From Actinomycetota bacterium (GTDB taxonomy: Bacteria > Actinomycetota > Actinomycetes > Nanopelagicales > Nanopelagicaceae): 48,460 bases of DNA. The DNA lies in contig WLJX01000009.1 in NCBI GenBank assembly GCA_009701575.1, positions 1-48,460 on the forward strand, given 5' to 3'. Positions 1-8,301 of this stretch are shown here, in pieces. The notes below the pieces were generated by a model that was not told where the DNA came from, did no database searches, and was given only the letters and a program-made list of their open reading frames with translations. A program made the translations under genes and the position numbers. Numbering within the stretch: the first letter of the stretch is position 1; each line of letters starts with the position of its first letter.

Positions 1-68
1 AGACTTGGTGCGACTGTGCGTTCTTCTAATTCAGGATCGAGAATGACCATGAGTTCATATCTACGCAT
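1..68 (-). CDS. rpsF: 30S ribosomal protein S6, N-terminal fragment
   Basis: The minus strand reads from an ATG at 68 into MRRYELMVILDPELEER, the typical start of ribosomal protein S6, and runs off the window edge after about 22 codons. S6 binds 16S rRNA with S18 in the small-subunit platform. An AGGAGG ribosome binding site lies at 81-86, about 12 bases upstream of the ATG. The upstream genes on the same strand (GT87 protein, class A PBP) match the mycobacterial order ponA1 - Rv0051 - rpsF. Only the start is visible, so nothing can be said about the rest of the operon. Confidence 0.9.
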   Translation of the reverse strand, partial: MRRYELMVILDPELEERTVAPS

Positions 69-99
69 AAGTTAACCCCACCTCCTCTGGACTAAAGCG

Positions 100-118
100 G
101 CCACGGAATTTCCGCGGC
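100..118 (-). promoter_or_regulatory. Hairpin in rpsF leader, possible S6:S18 autoregulatory element
   Basis: Two 7-base arms (100-106 and 112-118) can pair with one G-U pair around a 5-base AT loop, about 30 bases upstream of the rpsF start. A CCG triplet sits directly beside the stem on the minus strand. Many bacteria carry an S6:S18-binding leader with a CCG next to a stem upstream of rpsF. The hairpin is visible; its identification as that motif is inference. Confidence 0.3.
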
Positions 119-173
119 AGGAGGGTTATTGCTCCTTCGCGAAAACCACGGGTGTGGCTTCCTTGGAGGAAGG

Positions 174-1373
174 CTAAGCGTAACCCTGACCTACGCCAGA
201 TAAAAATTCAAGGTTCTGTGGGCCAAATTTAGGTGTGGATTTACGCATAAGGCGCAGCGAGAACCAGGTCAGTGCCGATATTCGAAGCAGAATTGCGAAG
301 GCATAGGCCCCGGCAGGAATCGCGAATTTAGCTCCCGAAATTGAGGCCAGATATTGCCAAATCGCGAAGTGATAAATCAATTCTGCAAATTGCCAGATCC
401 AGAAATCAATACGATCTCTCTTATCTAACATTGCTAAAACTGCGAGTGGGGTTAACCATAAAACATATTGTGGTGAATAAACCTTGCTAGATATTACAAA
501 GATAGCAACAATAAAAAATGCAATGGAGGCTAGCGAAGGAATTTTTGTTATTCCAAAGACAAATAAGGTAAATGCAAGTGCACCTAGCGCAAAAAATATT
601 ATCGTGATTAAGTTTAGATTATTAACTTTAAATCCAAAAATATCTAGAGCATGCCAAATTGATCCCCAATCGGCTGCGCGCTCAGAATTCAATTTAAAGA
701 ATCGAAGCCAACCGGTAGGAGTTGTGATTATAAAAGGTAAATTGATTACTAACCATGTGCCTGTTGTTACTAGGAGATAACTTATGAGTTCCTTAATTTT
801 TCTTTTGCGAATGAAAATAAGAAATATTGGTAGTAGTAAAACTACTGGGAAGAATTTGGTAGCAATTGAAATTCCTAAGGCGATGGCGCTCTTTCTGTAA
901 TTTAACTTATCAAAATAATAGATTGCGGCAAGAGCGCTTATAACCGCCCAGATATCCCAATTAATATAGAGAGAGGCAATAACAGCAGGTGCTACTGGAA
1001 ACAAATACCAGAGTTCGGGTTTCATTCTTTTTAATAAAACTACTGAGCCAATGAATAAGAGGGCAACTAGTATTGCATTTATGTCAAAGTAGTTTCGATA
1101 TTTATTTCCGCTATCACTAACCAAATACGAACTTGCCCACATCACGACGCCAGTAATTGGTGGATATTCGACGGCATTTGTTCCACTGGCATAAGGCCAG
1201 GAGTGTTTGATTAGTCCACGCTCTCCGAAGAGTGCAGGTAGGTCCGAATAACAGGCGTGAATGTAATCACCTGGTGGGCTCCACCCATTTACTCGACAGT
1301 TATCAAATTTGGCAAAAGATATTAACGCTGCAAGAAGTGCGAGAAGAACTGCGCTCTTAGCGAAGGTTTTCAC
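174..1373 (-). CDS. GT87/DUF2029-type membrane mannosyltransferase
   Basis: This is a polytopic membrane protein of 399 residues with about ten hydrophobic segments and acidic extracytoplasmic loops near the N terminus. It resembles the GT87 (DUF2029) alpha-mannosyltransferases, GT-C fold enzymes that use polyprenyl-phosphate mannose outside the membrane. The early loop contains VEYPPITG and a later one NWDIWAVISALAAIYY, both typical of the family. Its ATG overlaps the end of the PBP gene by 4 bases, so the two are translationally coupled. The Mycobacterium homologue Rv0051 sits in the same place between ponA1 and rpsF. The acceptor glycan is unknown. Confidence 0.75.
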   Translation of the reverse strand: MKTFAKSAVLLALLAALISFAKFDNCRVNGWSPPGDYIHACYSDLPALFGERGLIKHSWPYASGTNAVEYPPITGVVMWASSYLVSDSGNKYRNYFDINAILVALLFIGSVVLLKRMKPELWYLFPVAPAVIASLYINWDIWAVISALAAIYYFDKLNYRKSAIALGISIATKFFPVVLLLPIFLIFIRKRKIKELISYLLVTTGTWLVINLPFIITTPTGWLRFFKLNSERAADWGSIWHALDIFGFKVNNLNLITIIFFALGALAFTLFVFGITKIPSLASIAFFIVAIFVISSKVYSPQYVLWLTPLAVLAMLDKRDRIDFWIWQFAELIYHFAIWQYLASISGAKFAIPAGAYAFAILLRISALTWFSLRLMRKSTPKFGPQNLEFLSGVGQGYA

Positions 1374-3343
1374 TGCTTGGCTGCGAGTTTCTTCTTCTTG
1401 GTTGCTCCTGATTCATATTTGCCCGCAAGTTCAGGATCGAGAGTTGGAACAGCATCTAAATAAGAGACTGGATCAGTACCACCAATATTTGCTGGTTCTG
1501 GGAATGAGGTAGCAGGCATACCTTTTTGCGCAAGCTTTGTATAAGAGTTCCAAACTTGCGCCGGGAAAGTTCCGCCGGTGAATGCATAGTTGCCGCCGAT
1601 TCCATTCAAAGATTGAGTTGCATCATCTCTAAACATCGCGACAGTTGTTGCGAATTCAACTGTGTAACCATTAAACCAAGCAGATGCATTATCTGTTGTA
1701 GTTCCGGTTTTCCCAGCAGTTGGTCGGCCAACTCCACTACCTGCGGCGCCACCAGTTCCATATTTTGTGACTTGTTCAAGTGCATAAGTTAGATCCGCCA
1801 TTACATCTGGCTGGAAGGCTTGTTGTGCTTGAATCTTTCCTTCATAGAGCACGCCTTTATTTGCTCCTAAGACTTCTTTAATTATGAATGGCGTTGCATA
1901 AGTTCCATTCGCAGCGAAAGTAGCGTAAGCAGAAGCCATATCAATAACATGTGGTGATGCAACTCCGAGTGAAATTGAAGGTGTTGGCATTAAGGCGACC
2001 GTGTTTGGAATACCAGCGCGACGAGCAACATCAACAACGTTATCTAACCCTGCCTTAATCCCAAGCGGCACAAAAATTGTATTAATTGAATGAGCGGTTG
2101 CATCAAGTAAATCTATTTCGCCCTCTTGTTCGTTGCTGTAATTAAAGACTGGATATGGCTTTCCAACATCATCAAAAACTTGTGGTGACTTTCCACTCCA
2201 AATTGAAGAGAGTGGTATTCCTTGTTCTAGTGCTGCAATAAGCGCAAATGGCTTAAATCCAGAACCCGCTTGAGTGATTGACTGAGTTGCACCATTTAAT
2301 TGCGTTACTAAATAATCTTTTCCACCATAAAGCGCGACTATTTCGCCAGTCCCAGGTCTAATCGAAACTAACGCTGCATGGAAGTTCTCTGGCGCCTTCT
2401 TTGGGCCTCGGGTATCCATTGCTCTTACTGCAGCTGTTTGATTCTTCTTCTCTAAGGTTGTTTTAATTACATATCCGCCAGTTTGTAACTGCGCCTCACT
2501 GAAACCTAATTTTGCTAACTCATGGACAACCCAAGAGATTACATATCCTTTAGGGCCAGCTAGTGCTCCGGAAGTTACGCGATCTCTAATTAGAGGATAA
2601 GTTAATTTTGTAGCATCTGCTTTAGTCAACCATTCTTTTGCAATCATTCCATCAATTACATATTGCCATCGCGCTTTAAGCCGTGCCGCATTTTCTTTGC
2701 TGTATGAAGGATCGTAATAACCGGGAGAGCGCAGAATACTCGCAAGGATTGCGGCTTGCGAAATAGATAAGTTGCTGACGCTCTTACCAAAATAAACTTC
2801 GGAGGCGGTTTGAATTCCATATGATCCGCGACCAAAATAGATTGTATTTAAATAACTCTCTAAAATATCATCTTTAGACATCTGGTTCTGCAATTTCATA
2901 GCGATGATAAGTTCTTTAACTTTTCTAGTGATAGTTCGCTCTGGTGTTAAGAAAGCGGTCTTGGCATATTGCTGAGTGATAGTTGATCCACCCTGACCAT
3001 TTAGTGAACCTGATTTCAAGTTATTAAAGAGTGCCCGAGCAATTCCAATTGGACTGACTGCGCTTTGGGTATAGAAATTACGATCTTCAGCTGCCATAAC
3101 TGCTTGACGGACATGAAGTGGAATATTTGCTAACTTAACAACGGTGCGGTTTTCTGAACCTAAACGTCCAATTTCTTGACCATCCGCATATTGAATAATT
3201 GTTGATTGGCTATTAACAAAAGAATTCGCATCAGGAATGCTGACGGTAAAATATGCAAAAGCAAAACCGAGGACGGCCAAAATAAAGCCGATCCCGCCGG
3301 CAAAAATGCCGTATCGGATTAAGTTACCTCGTAAATTAACCAT
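1370..3343 (-). CDS. ponA: Bifunctional class A penicillin-binding protein
   Basis: The 657-residue protein polymerises and cross-links peptidoglycan outside the membrane. After one N-terminal membrane segment (about residues 12-34) comes the GT51 glycosyltransferase domain, with AAEDRNFY, GGSTITQQ and SYLNTIYFGRGSYG. The transpeptidase domain follows, with the SxxK motif as SGFKPF, SxN as SIN in TAHSINTIF, and KTG in AGKTGTTTDN. The C terminus ends in a short Lys-rich tail and lacks a long extension. It is the upstream partner of the GT87 gene (4-base overlap). The context matches ponA1/Rv0050. Confidence 0.93.
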   Translation of the reverse strand: MVNLRGNLIRYGIFAGGIGFILAVLGFAFAYFTVSIPDANSFVNSQSTIIQYADGQEIGRLGSENRTVVKLANIPLHVRQAVMAAEDRNFYTQSAVSPIGIARALFNNLKSGSLNGQGGSTITQQYAKTAFLTPERTITRKVKELIIAMKLQNQMSKDDILESYLNTIYFGRGSYGIQTASEVYFGKSVSNLSISQAAILASILRSPGYYDPSYSKENAARLKARWQYVIDGMIAKEWLTKADATKLTYPLIRDRVTSGALAGPKGYVISWVVHELAKLGFSEAQLQTGGYVIKTTLEKKNQTAAVRAMDTRGPKKAPENFHAALVSIRPGTGEIVALYGGKDYLVTQLNGATQSITQAGSGFKPFALIAALEQGIPLSSIWSGKSPQVFDDVGKPYPVFNYSNEQEGEIDLLDATAHSINTIFVPLGIKAGLDNVVDVARRAGIPNTVALMPTPSISLGVASPHVIDMASAYATFAANGTYATPFIIKEVLGANKGVLYEGKIQAQQAFQPDVMADLTYALEQVTKYGTGGAAGSGVGRPTAGKTGTTTDNASAWFNGYTVEFATTVAMFRDDATQSLNGIGGNYAFTGGTFPAQVWNSYTKLAQKGMPATSFPEPANIGGTDPVSYLDAVPTLDPELAGKYESGATKKKKLAAKQ

Positions 3344-3372
3344 AAGTTAAGGCTACCTGCTGCTCCTTAAAA

Positions 3373-3843
3373 CTATCGGCCCCTAAGGGATTTCTCATGA
3401 AGATGCCAGCTTTTTAATTCTTTTGCTGGTTTCCAATCATCATCTTCCAGCGTGTGAATCTTTCGTGGCGCCTTGCGAGTGCGGCCATCACCTAATAAGA
3501 ATGAATAGATTAAATGATTCCAACCACAATCTAAACAAACCTCCACGGTATAAACCCGAAATTCACCATATTCATTCTGCATCTCATCCAACTCGGGTAT
3601 GGACTTAATGCGCCCTGAGTACTGACCTAATTGGTCGCCAAAGGCATAACGCAACTCTTTAATTTCAATCTTCTTACAAACAGGGCAGGGCCGAATTGTC
3701 GATTCACCGTGGTGTTTAGCCGCTCGTTTTAAATAAGGGTCAGCATCACAGGCATCCATCGCGGAAGCAGCGCCACGAAAGAGGGCAAGCAAAGTTGCGC
3801 GACGATCAAGTGAATAATCGATGTTATCTCGGCGCGACCACAT
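3373..3843 (-). CDS. DUF5318 family protein
   Basis: This small soluble protein of 156 residues has two CxxC pairs: CPVC in PCPVCKKIEIKEL, and CLDC in VEVCLDCGWNHLIYS. They suggest a zinc or metal site. The central DADPYLKRAAKHHGE is typical of the actinobacterial DUF5318 family (Rv0049-like, next to ponA1). A longer frame extends upstream to 3954, but the family begins with a short stretch like WSRRDNIDYSLDRR, so I choose the ATG at 3843. That start lies only 43 bases from the divergent MFS gene and has a weak GAAGG 16 bases upstream. The function is unknown; co-location with ponA hints at an envelope role, which is inference. Confidence 0.8.
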   Translation of the reverse strand: MWSRRDNIDYSLDRRATLLALFRGAASAMDACDADPYLKRAAKHHGESTIRPCPVCKKIEIKELRYAFGDQLGQYSGRIKSIPELDEMQNEYGEFRVYTVEVCLDCGWNHLIYSFLLGDGRTRKAPRKIHTLEDDDWKPAKELKSWHLHEKSLRGR

Positions 3844-3886
3844 AATGTCTAAGAATAAACCTTCTTTGAAGATTACGCTTCGCATC

Positions 3887-5158
3887 ATGAAGTTAAAAGA
3901 CGGGTATGGCGCACTACCTAAATTGCTTCGGGTTAGATGGATGGGGCAACTCACTGACGGCGCATTCCAATCTGCTTTGGCCTCATTTGTTTTGTTTTCA
4001 CCAGAACGCCAACCTGATGCAGTTAAGGCGGCGTTAGCTTTTGCGATTGTGCTCCTTCCATATTCACTTGTAGGACCATATGCTGGAATTTTTTTAGATC
4101 GGTTTAGTCGTAAACGAGTTGTGCAAATTGCGAACTTAATCCGTGCCGTCGATTTATTAGTAATTGCATTTTTAATTCTTCAAGGCTCAACTGGCCTGCT
4201 CTTAACTTTCTTTGTTTTAATTGCATTTGGTGTAAATCGATTAATTTTGGCTGGGCTTTCCGCAGGTCTGCCCTTGTTAGTTAATAAAGAGGTATTGATA
4301 TCAGCGAATGCCCTGGCAGTTACTGGTGGAACTATCTTTGTGGTTATTGGCGGTGGAGCAGGGATTGGTATAAAAAACTTCTTGGATACCAAAACTACTG
4401 GTGATTCAATTGATGCCTTATTAATTCTTATCGCCGCAGGTGGATATTTCTTGGCTGCGCTTTTTGCTTCACTTCTTGGCAAAAAAGAGATTGGTCCAAG
4501 GCAGCATGAAGTTTCTCAAGAAATTCGTGGTTTCAGTGAAATGCTTGAAGGGTTTCGCATCTTGCGTAAACATGGAGACGCGTTAAGAGGAATTTTTGCA
4601 ACTGGTGTGCAGCGGGGCGGCATTACTGCGCTAACTTTGATTGCACTTTTAGCTGAGCGAAATACTTATAACCCCCCTGATGATCCTGATGCTGGATTAC
4701 GAGGCTTTGCGTATGCGCTAACTATTGCTGGTATTGGAATTGGCTTAGGTGCCTTTGCTGGACCTTATGGTGTTGCAAAATTTGGAAGACATAAGTGGAT
4801 TCGAATATCGATGTTGGCTCCAACTATTTTCTTAATATTTTTTGGGCTATTCCCAAATGAGTTTGTGATGATTCTTACCGCTTTCTTTGTTGGCGGCTTT
4901 GGCCAAAGCTTGAAGATTACAAACGATGCGCTCGTGCAATCAAAAATTAAAGATGAATTTCGTGGACGTATCTTTGCTTTTTATGATGTTGCGGTGAATG
5001 GTGCAATTGTTTCCGGCGCAATCATCACAGCCCTAATTTTGCCACCTAGTGGCATTTCACTCACGATGCCATGGTTGATTGCGCTGTCATATCTACTAGC
5101 CGGCTTAGTTTTGCTCCGTAAATCTAAATTTTTGGCTTATTCAAACTCCACCAATTAA
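3887..5158 (+). CDS. MFS transporter (MFS_3/EntS-like)
   Basis: This integral membrane protein of about 423 residues has roughly ten to twelve hydrophobic segments. The MFS loop signature appears as DRFSRKRV after the second segment, and the start GQLTDGAFQSALASFVLF is typical of EntS-like drug or siderophore exporters (compare Rv0037c). The frame stays open upstream to ATGs at 3845 and 3821, but those overlap or abut the divergent DUF5318 start, and none has a good ribosome binding site. I choose 3887 because it puts the usual short cytoplasmic lead before the first helix. The 3' end overlaps the convergent cca gene by 35 bases. The substrate is not predictable. Confidence 0.85.
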   Translation: MKLKDGYGALPKLLRVRWMGQLTDGAFQSALASFVLFSPERQPDAVKAALAFAIVLLPYSLVGPYAGIFLDRFSRKRVVQIANLIRAVDLLVIAFLILQGSTGLLLTFFVLIAFGVNRLILAGLSAGLPLLVNKEVLISANALAVTGGTIFVVIGGGAGIGIKNFLDTKTTGDSIDALLILIAAGGYFLAALFASLLGKKEIGPRQHEVSQEIRGFSEMLEGFRILRKHGDALRGIFATGVQRGGITALTLIALLAERNTYNPPDDPDAGLRGFAYALTIAGIGIGLGAFAGPYGVAKFGRHKWIRISMLAPTIFLIFFGLFPNEFVMILTAFFVGGFGQSLKITNDALVQSKIKDEFRGRIFAFYDVAVNGAIVSGAIITALILPPSGISLTMPWLIALSYLLAGLVLLRKSKFLAYSNSTN

Positions 5159-6620
5159 GAAGCTCGTCTTTGGCTGCTTCAACACCGAGCGGCCCACGAT
5201 CCATTCGTAGATCTAATAAGTATTGGTAGGCACGGCCAACGATCGGTGAAGGTGAAATTCCTAGTATTGCCATAATTTCCAAGCCATCTAAATCAGGACG
5301 AATTTTTTCTAATTCTTCCTGTGCCATGAGTTCAAGAATTCTCTCTTCAAGAGAGTCGTATGTCTTCGCTAAACCTTCGGCTTTACGTTGGTTGCGAGTT
5401 GTGCAATCAGCTCTGGTTAAAACATGTAAATGTATTAATTGATGTTCTGCATCTCTGATGTATCTGCGGACCGCAGAATCAGTCCATTCTCCAGTGCCAT
5501 AACCGTGGAAACGCAGATGCAGAAAGACTAAAGATGAAACGTCATCAACTACCTCGTTGCTAAATCGAAGTTTCTTCAGCCGCTCTTTTGCCATCCGCGC
5601 ACCAACAACTTCATGGTGGTGAAATGAAACTCCACCGCCTTCTATCAACTCTCGGGTTTTAGGTTTTCCGATGTCGTGTAGTAAAGCGGCAAGACGAATT
5701 ACCAGGTTAGGGCCGTCTAGTCGATCTTCTAGCGCTATCGCTTGATCCAAGACTTTTAGCGTGTGTTCGTACACATCTTTGTGATGATGATGTTCATCAA
5801 TTTCTAATTTAAGTTTTGGAATTTCAGGAAGTACATATTCTGCAAGCCCAGTCTCAACCAAAATCTCAATTCCAACTCGTGGATTAGGCGACATGATTAT
5901 CTTTGTGAATTCATCACGTATGCGTTCTGCTGAAATTATTTCAATTCTTGCAGCCATATTCTTTATGGCTGATGTAATTGTTGGATCAACTTCAAATCCT
6001 AGTTGTGCGGCAAATCTCGCCGCGCGCATCATTCGAAGTGGGTCATCAGTAAATGAATCTTCGGGAGATCCTGGGGTTCGCAAAACCTTTTTAATTAAAT
6101 CTGTTACGCCATTAAAGTTATCAATAAATGTTGGTGGTGTTGTGGTTAACTCCAACGCCATCGCGTTAACTGTAAAGTCACGACGGAGTAAATCACCTTC
6201 TATTGATTCTCCGAATTTAACTTCAGGGTTTCGACTCTCTCGATCATAAACTTCACTTCGGTAAGTTGTAATTTCTACTGTTATATCTCCAAATTGCGCA
6301 GCAATGGTTCCAAATTCACGCCCGGTTTCCCACAATGAATCAGCGGATTTTTTTATAATTGATTTAGTTTCATCTGGCTTAGCGTTTGTTGTGAAATCTA
6401 AATCGTTACCAAGTCGCCCCAAAATTGCATCACGTACTGGACCACCAACTAGAGCAAGTGTGAATCCGGCTTTAGCGAATTTTTCTGCCAAATCTAAAGC
6501 GAGCGGCCTGGCTGATAGCGCGGAGATAGCAAGGCTCGACGCGATCGCATTCGGATCACTTGAGGTTAAATCTGGGTTCGTTGTCACAGTATCTAAGGCT
6601 AGAGCAGTAACCTTGCCCAA
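5124..6620 (-). CDS. cca: CCA tRNA nucleotidyltransferase
   Basis: The enzyme adds or repairs the 3' CCA end of tRNAs. The class II nucleotidyltransferase head is clear: LVGGPVRDAILGRLGNDLDF carries the GG motif and the DxD metal site at about residues 58-77. An HD domain follows, with EHHHHKDVYEHTLKV and LLHDIGKPKTR. The protein is 498 residues if translation begins at the TTG at 6620; a GTG at 6587 is an alternative, and the first 35 or so residues are not conserved in type. It is divergent from the NUDIX gene as in pcnA/mutT4 of Mycobacterium. One tRNA in this window (Ala) lacks an encoded CCA and would need this enzyme. Confidence 0.93.
   Translation of the reverse strand: MGKVTALALDTVTTNPDLTSSDPNAIASSLAISALSARPLALDLAEKFAKAGFTLALVGGPVRDAILGRLGNDLDFTTNAKPDETKSIIKKSADSLWETGREFGTIAAQFGDITVEITTYRSEVYDRESRNPEVKFGESIEGDLLRRDFTVNAMALELTTTPPTFIDNFNGVTDLIKKVLRTPGSPEDSFTDDPLRMMRAARFAAQLGFEVDPTITSAIKNMAARIEIISAERIRDEFTKIIMSPNPRVGIEILVETGLAEYVLPEIPKLKLEIDEHHHHKDVYEHTLKVLDQAIALEDRLDGPNLVIRLAALLHDIGKPKTRELIEGGGVSFHHHEVVGARMAKERLKKLRFSNEVVDDVSSLVFLHLRFHGYGTGEWTDSAVRRYIRDAEHQLIHLHVLTRADCTTRNQRKAEGLAKTYDSLEERILELMAQEELEKIRPDLDGLEIMAILGISPSPIVGRAYQYLLDLRMDRGPLGVEAAKDELLNWWSLNKPKI
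6608..6613 (+). promoter_or_regulatory. Candidate -10 element for leaderless NUDIX gene
   Basis: TAACCT ends 6 bases before the ATG at 6620. A TANNNT hexamer at this distance would place the transcription start at the A of the ATG, as in leaderless actinobacterial genes. No ribosome binding site is present. No convincing -35 is visible. The same TAACCT-N6-ATG layout occurs at the Fe-S reductase start at 31052. Confidence 0.4.
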
Positions 6621-7201
6621 TGACCACGGCGCCTGGTGGCGGTGGCGAGGCTAAACGGAAAAAACGTCGGAGACGACGTCCAAAGGGCCCGACCCCACCT
6701 AATTTAAATAATCCTGCAAGCCCACAAGGAAAACCTGCTGCCAAAAAACCTCCGGTAAAACGTGCATACGCAAAACGAGTTGATGAGGTTAGCGCTGGTG
6801 GTTTGGTAATTGATTCAACTGGCACAAAGGGTTTATTAATTGGTCGACGCGACTTAAAAGATCAAAGCCGTGAGCGTTTGCTCTGGTCGCTTCCAAAGGG
6901 TCACATTGAAGAGGGCGAAACTCCAGAGCAAGCCGCGATCCGTGAAGTGCAGGAAGAAACTGGAATTCAAAGTGAAATTTCTAGAGAGCTGGGTGTGATT
7001 GATTTTTGGTTTATGGCTGGCGGAAACCGAATTCATAAAACCGTTCACCATTTCTTATTTAAAGAGACCGGTGGGGAGTTGGCGCCGCAAATAACCGAAG
7101 TGGATGATGTTGGTTGGTTCCCATTATCGGAGATTGTGGAATTGCTCGCTTATCCAGATGAGAAGAAATTGATTGCAAAATCAGGTGAGTTAAAAGTATG
7201 A
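6620..7201 (+). CDS. NUDIX hydrolase (MutT4-like)
   Basis: The protein has 193 residues. The complete NUDIX box GHIEEGETPEQAAIREVQ, continuing EETGI, gives the magnesium-binding REVQEE residues for hydrolysis of nucleoside-diphosphate-linked substrates. A basic, Pro- and Lys-rich tail of about 45 residues (KRKKRRRRRPKGP) precedes the domain. The ATG at 6620 shares its base pair with the TTG of the divergent cca gene. It overlaps the DUF6049 gene by 4 bases, starting the envelope/redox run. Position matches Rv3908 (mutT4). Substrate is uncertain; the basic tail could bind RNA, which is inference. Confidence 0.88.
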   Translation: MTTAPGGGGEAKRKKRRRRRPKGPTPPNLNNPASPQGKPAAKKPPVKRAYAKRVDEVSAGGLVIDSTGTKGLLIGRRDLKDQSRERLLWSLPKGHIEEGETPEQAAIREVQEETGIQSEISRELGVIDFWFMAGGNRIHKTVHHFLFKETGGELAPQITEVDDVGWFPLSEIVELLAYPDEKKLIAKSGELKV

Positions 7202-8301
7202 AGAAGCTAATTACATTACTCGCGCTCTTTACTTTTACGATTTTACAAACACCAATAGCAAATGCGGCAAATGTTGAAATTACGATTACTGAGCCAACAC
7301 ATCGCCAAATTGATGGGGCATTCATAGATGATGAATTGATTGGCTTGCTCGCATATGAAGGTCGGTTAGGTCAACTTGTTTTTAATCCTGCAAGAGGAAA
7401 TCGCAGTTGGTTTATTGATCCACAACTTATTGAAGAAGTAACTGCTATGACTTCGGATTATGTTTTAACAAATGGTGATGCTGGCACAGGCGGCGATGTT
7501 GCAAAAGCCTGGCTTAACCAATTCTCGGCCATTACTCGCGGCGAGCGAATAACTGCGCTGCCTTATGGAAATCCATCTGGCTATTGGATTTCTAAACTCG
7601 CACCAACCCAAAAAGATTTCTACTTACAATTTGGAGCTAAGCGATTAACCGCAATTATTGGTAGAGAAGTCTCGCAAATGAGAAGTTACCCGAGTGGCGA
7701 TAGCTATAAGGTCGATTTTTTAACTACCCAGGCATTTAGGGAATCACAGAGTGTTTTGAAGATCAATTCGGCTTACATGTCGATTGAAGAGGTTGAGAAA
7801 TTTCAAGCGCAAAGCGCGGCCGTATTTCATCCTGCGCTAATGAATGGGAATCGCACTTTATTGGGGCTAGATCTAATAACAAGTACTCAGTTACTATCAA
7901 ATAAAATTAGATTGGCGCCGGGGCGTTTTACTGTTACTTCAACTAAGCAAAATTTGCCGATTACTTTAATAAATGATTTTCCTAATCCAGCAACAATTGC
8001 AGTGAAAGTTAGCGCTTCAAACGGCAAGGTGCTAGTTGGTCTGGTAGAGAACCAAGTTGTTAATGGAAAATCCAAAGTCCAAGTAATGATTCCGGTCGAG
8101 GTTGTCACTTCTGGAAATAGCGATCTCACAGTTTCTCTCTCTACCGATAAAGGTAGGGCTCTAAGCAGTGAAGTGATTTATCCCGTAACTCTTAAAGTTA
8201 TTAGTCCAATTGCCACCTGGATTACCTCTGGTGGGGCGATAATTCTCTTTATCTCAGCACTTGTTCAAAGCTTTAGACGGATTAGAAAGAAGCGAATATG
8301 A
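7198..8301 (+). CDS. DUF6049-like exported membrane-anchored protein
   Basis: The 367-residue protein has a signal peptide (about residues 1-23, cleavage after ANA), a long extracytoplasmic region, one membrane segment near the C terminus (about 340-360, ITSGGAIILFISALVQ) and a basic cytoplasmic tail, RRIRKKRI. The region before the anchor looks like a beta-sandwich. Its place between the NUDIX gene and murJ matches Rv3909, a much larger protein of about 800 residues; this copy is less than half that size. Start and stop overlap both neighbours by 4 bases, so it is co-translated with murJ. A role with lipid II flipping or envelope stability is inferred from context only. Confidence 0.65.
   Translation: MKKLITLLALFTFTILQTPIANAANVEITITEPTHRQIDGAFIDDELIGLLAYEGRLGQLVFNPARGNRSWFIDPQLIEEVTAMTSDYVLTNGDAGTGGDVAKAWLNQFSAITRGERITALPYGNPSGYWISKLAPTQKDFYLQFGAKRLTAIIGREVSQMRSYPSGDSYKVDFLTTQAFRESQSVLKINSAYMSIEEVEKFQAQSAAVFHPALMNGNRTLLGLDLITSTQLLSNKIRLAPGRFTVTSTKQNLPITLINDFPNPATIAVKVSASNGKVLVGLVENQVVNGKSKVQVMIPVEVVTSGNSDLTVSLSTDKGRALSSEVIYPVTLKVISPIATWITSGGAIILFISALVQSFRRIRKKRI

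Noticed and set aside
3844..3954. N-terminal extension of DUF5318
   Set aside because: The family begins near the ATG at 3843, and the extension is coded opposite the start of the MFS gene.
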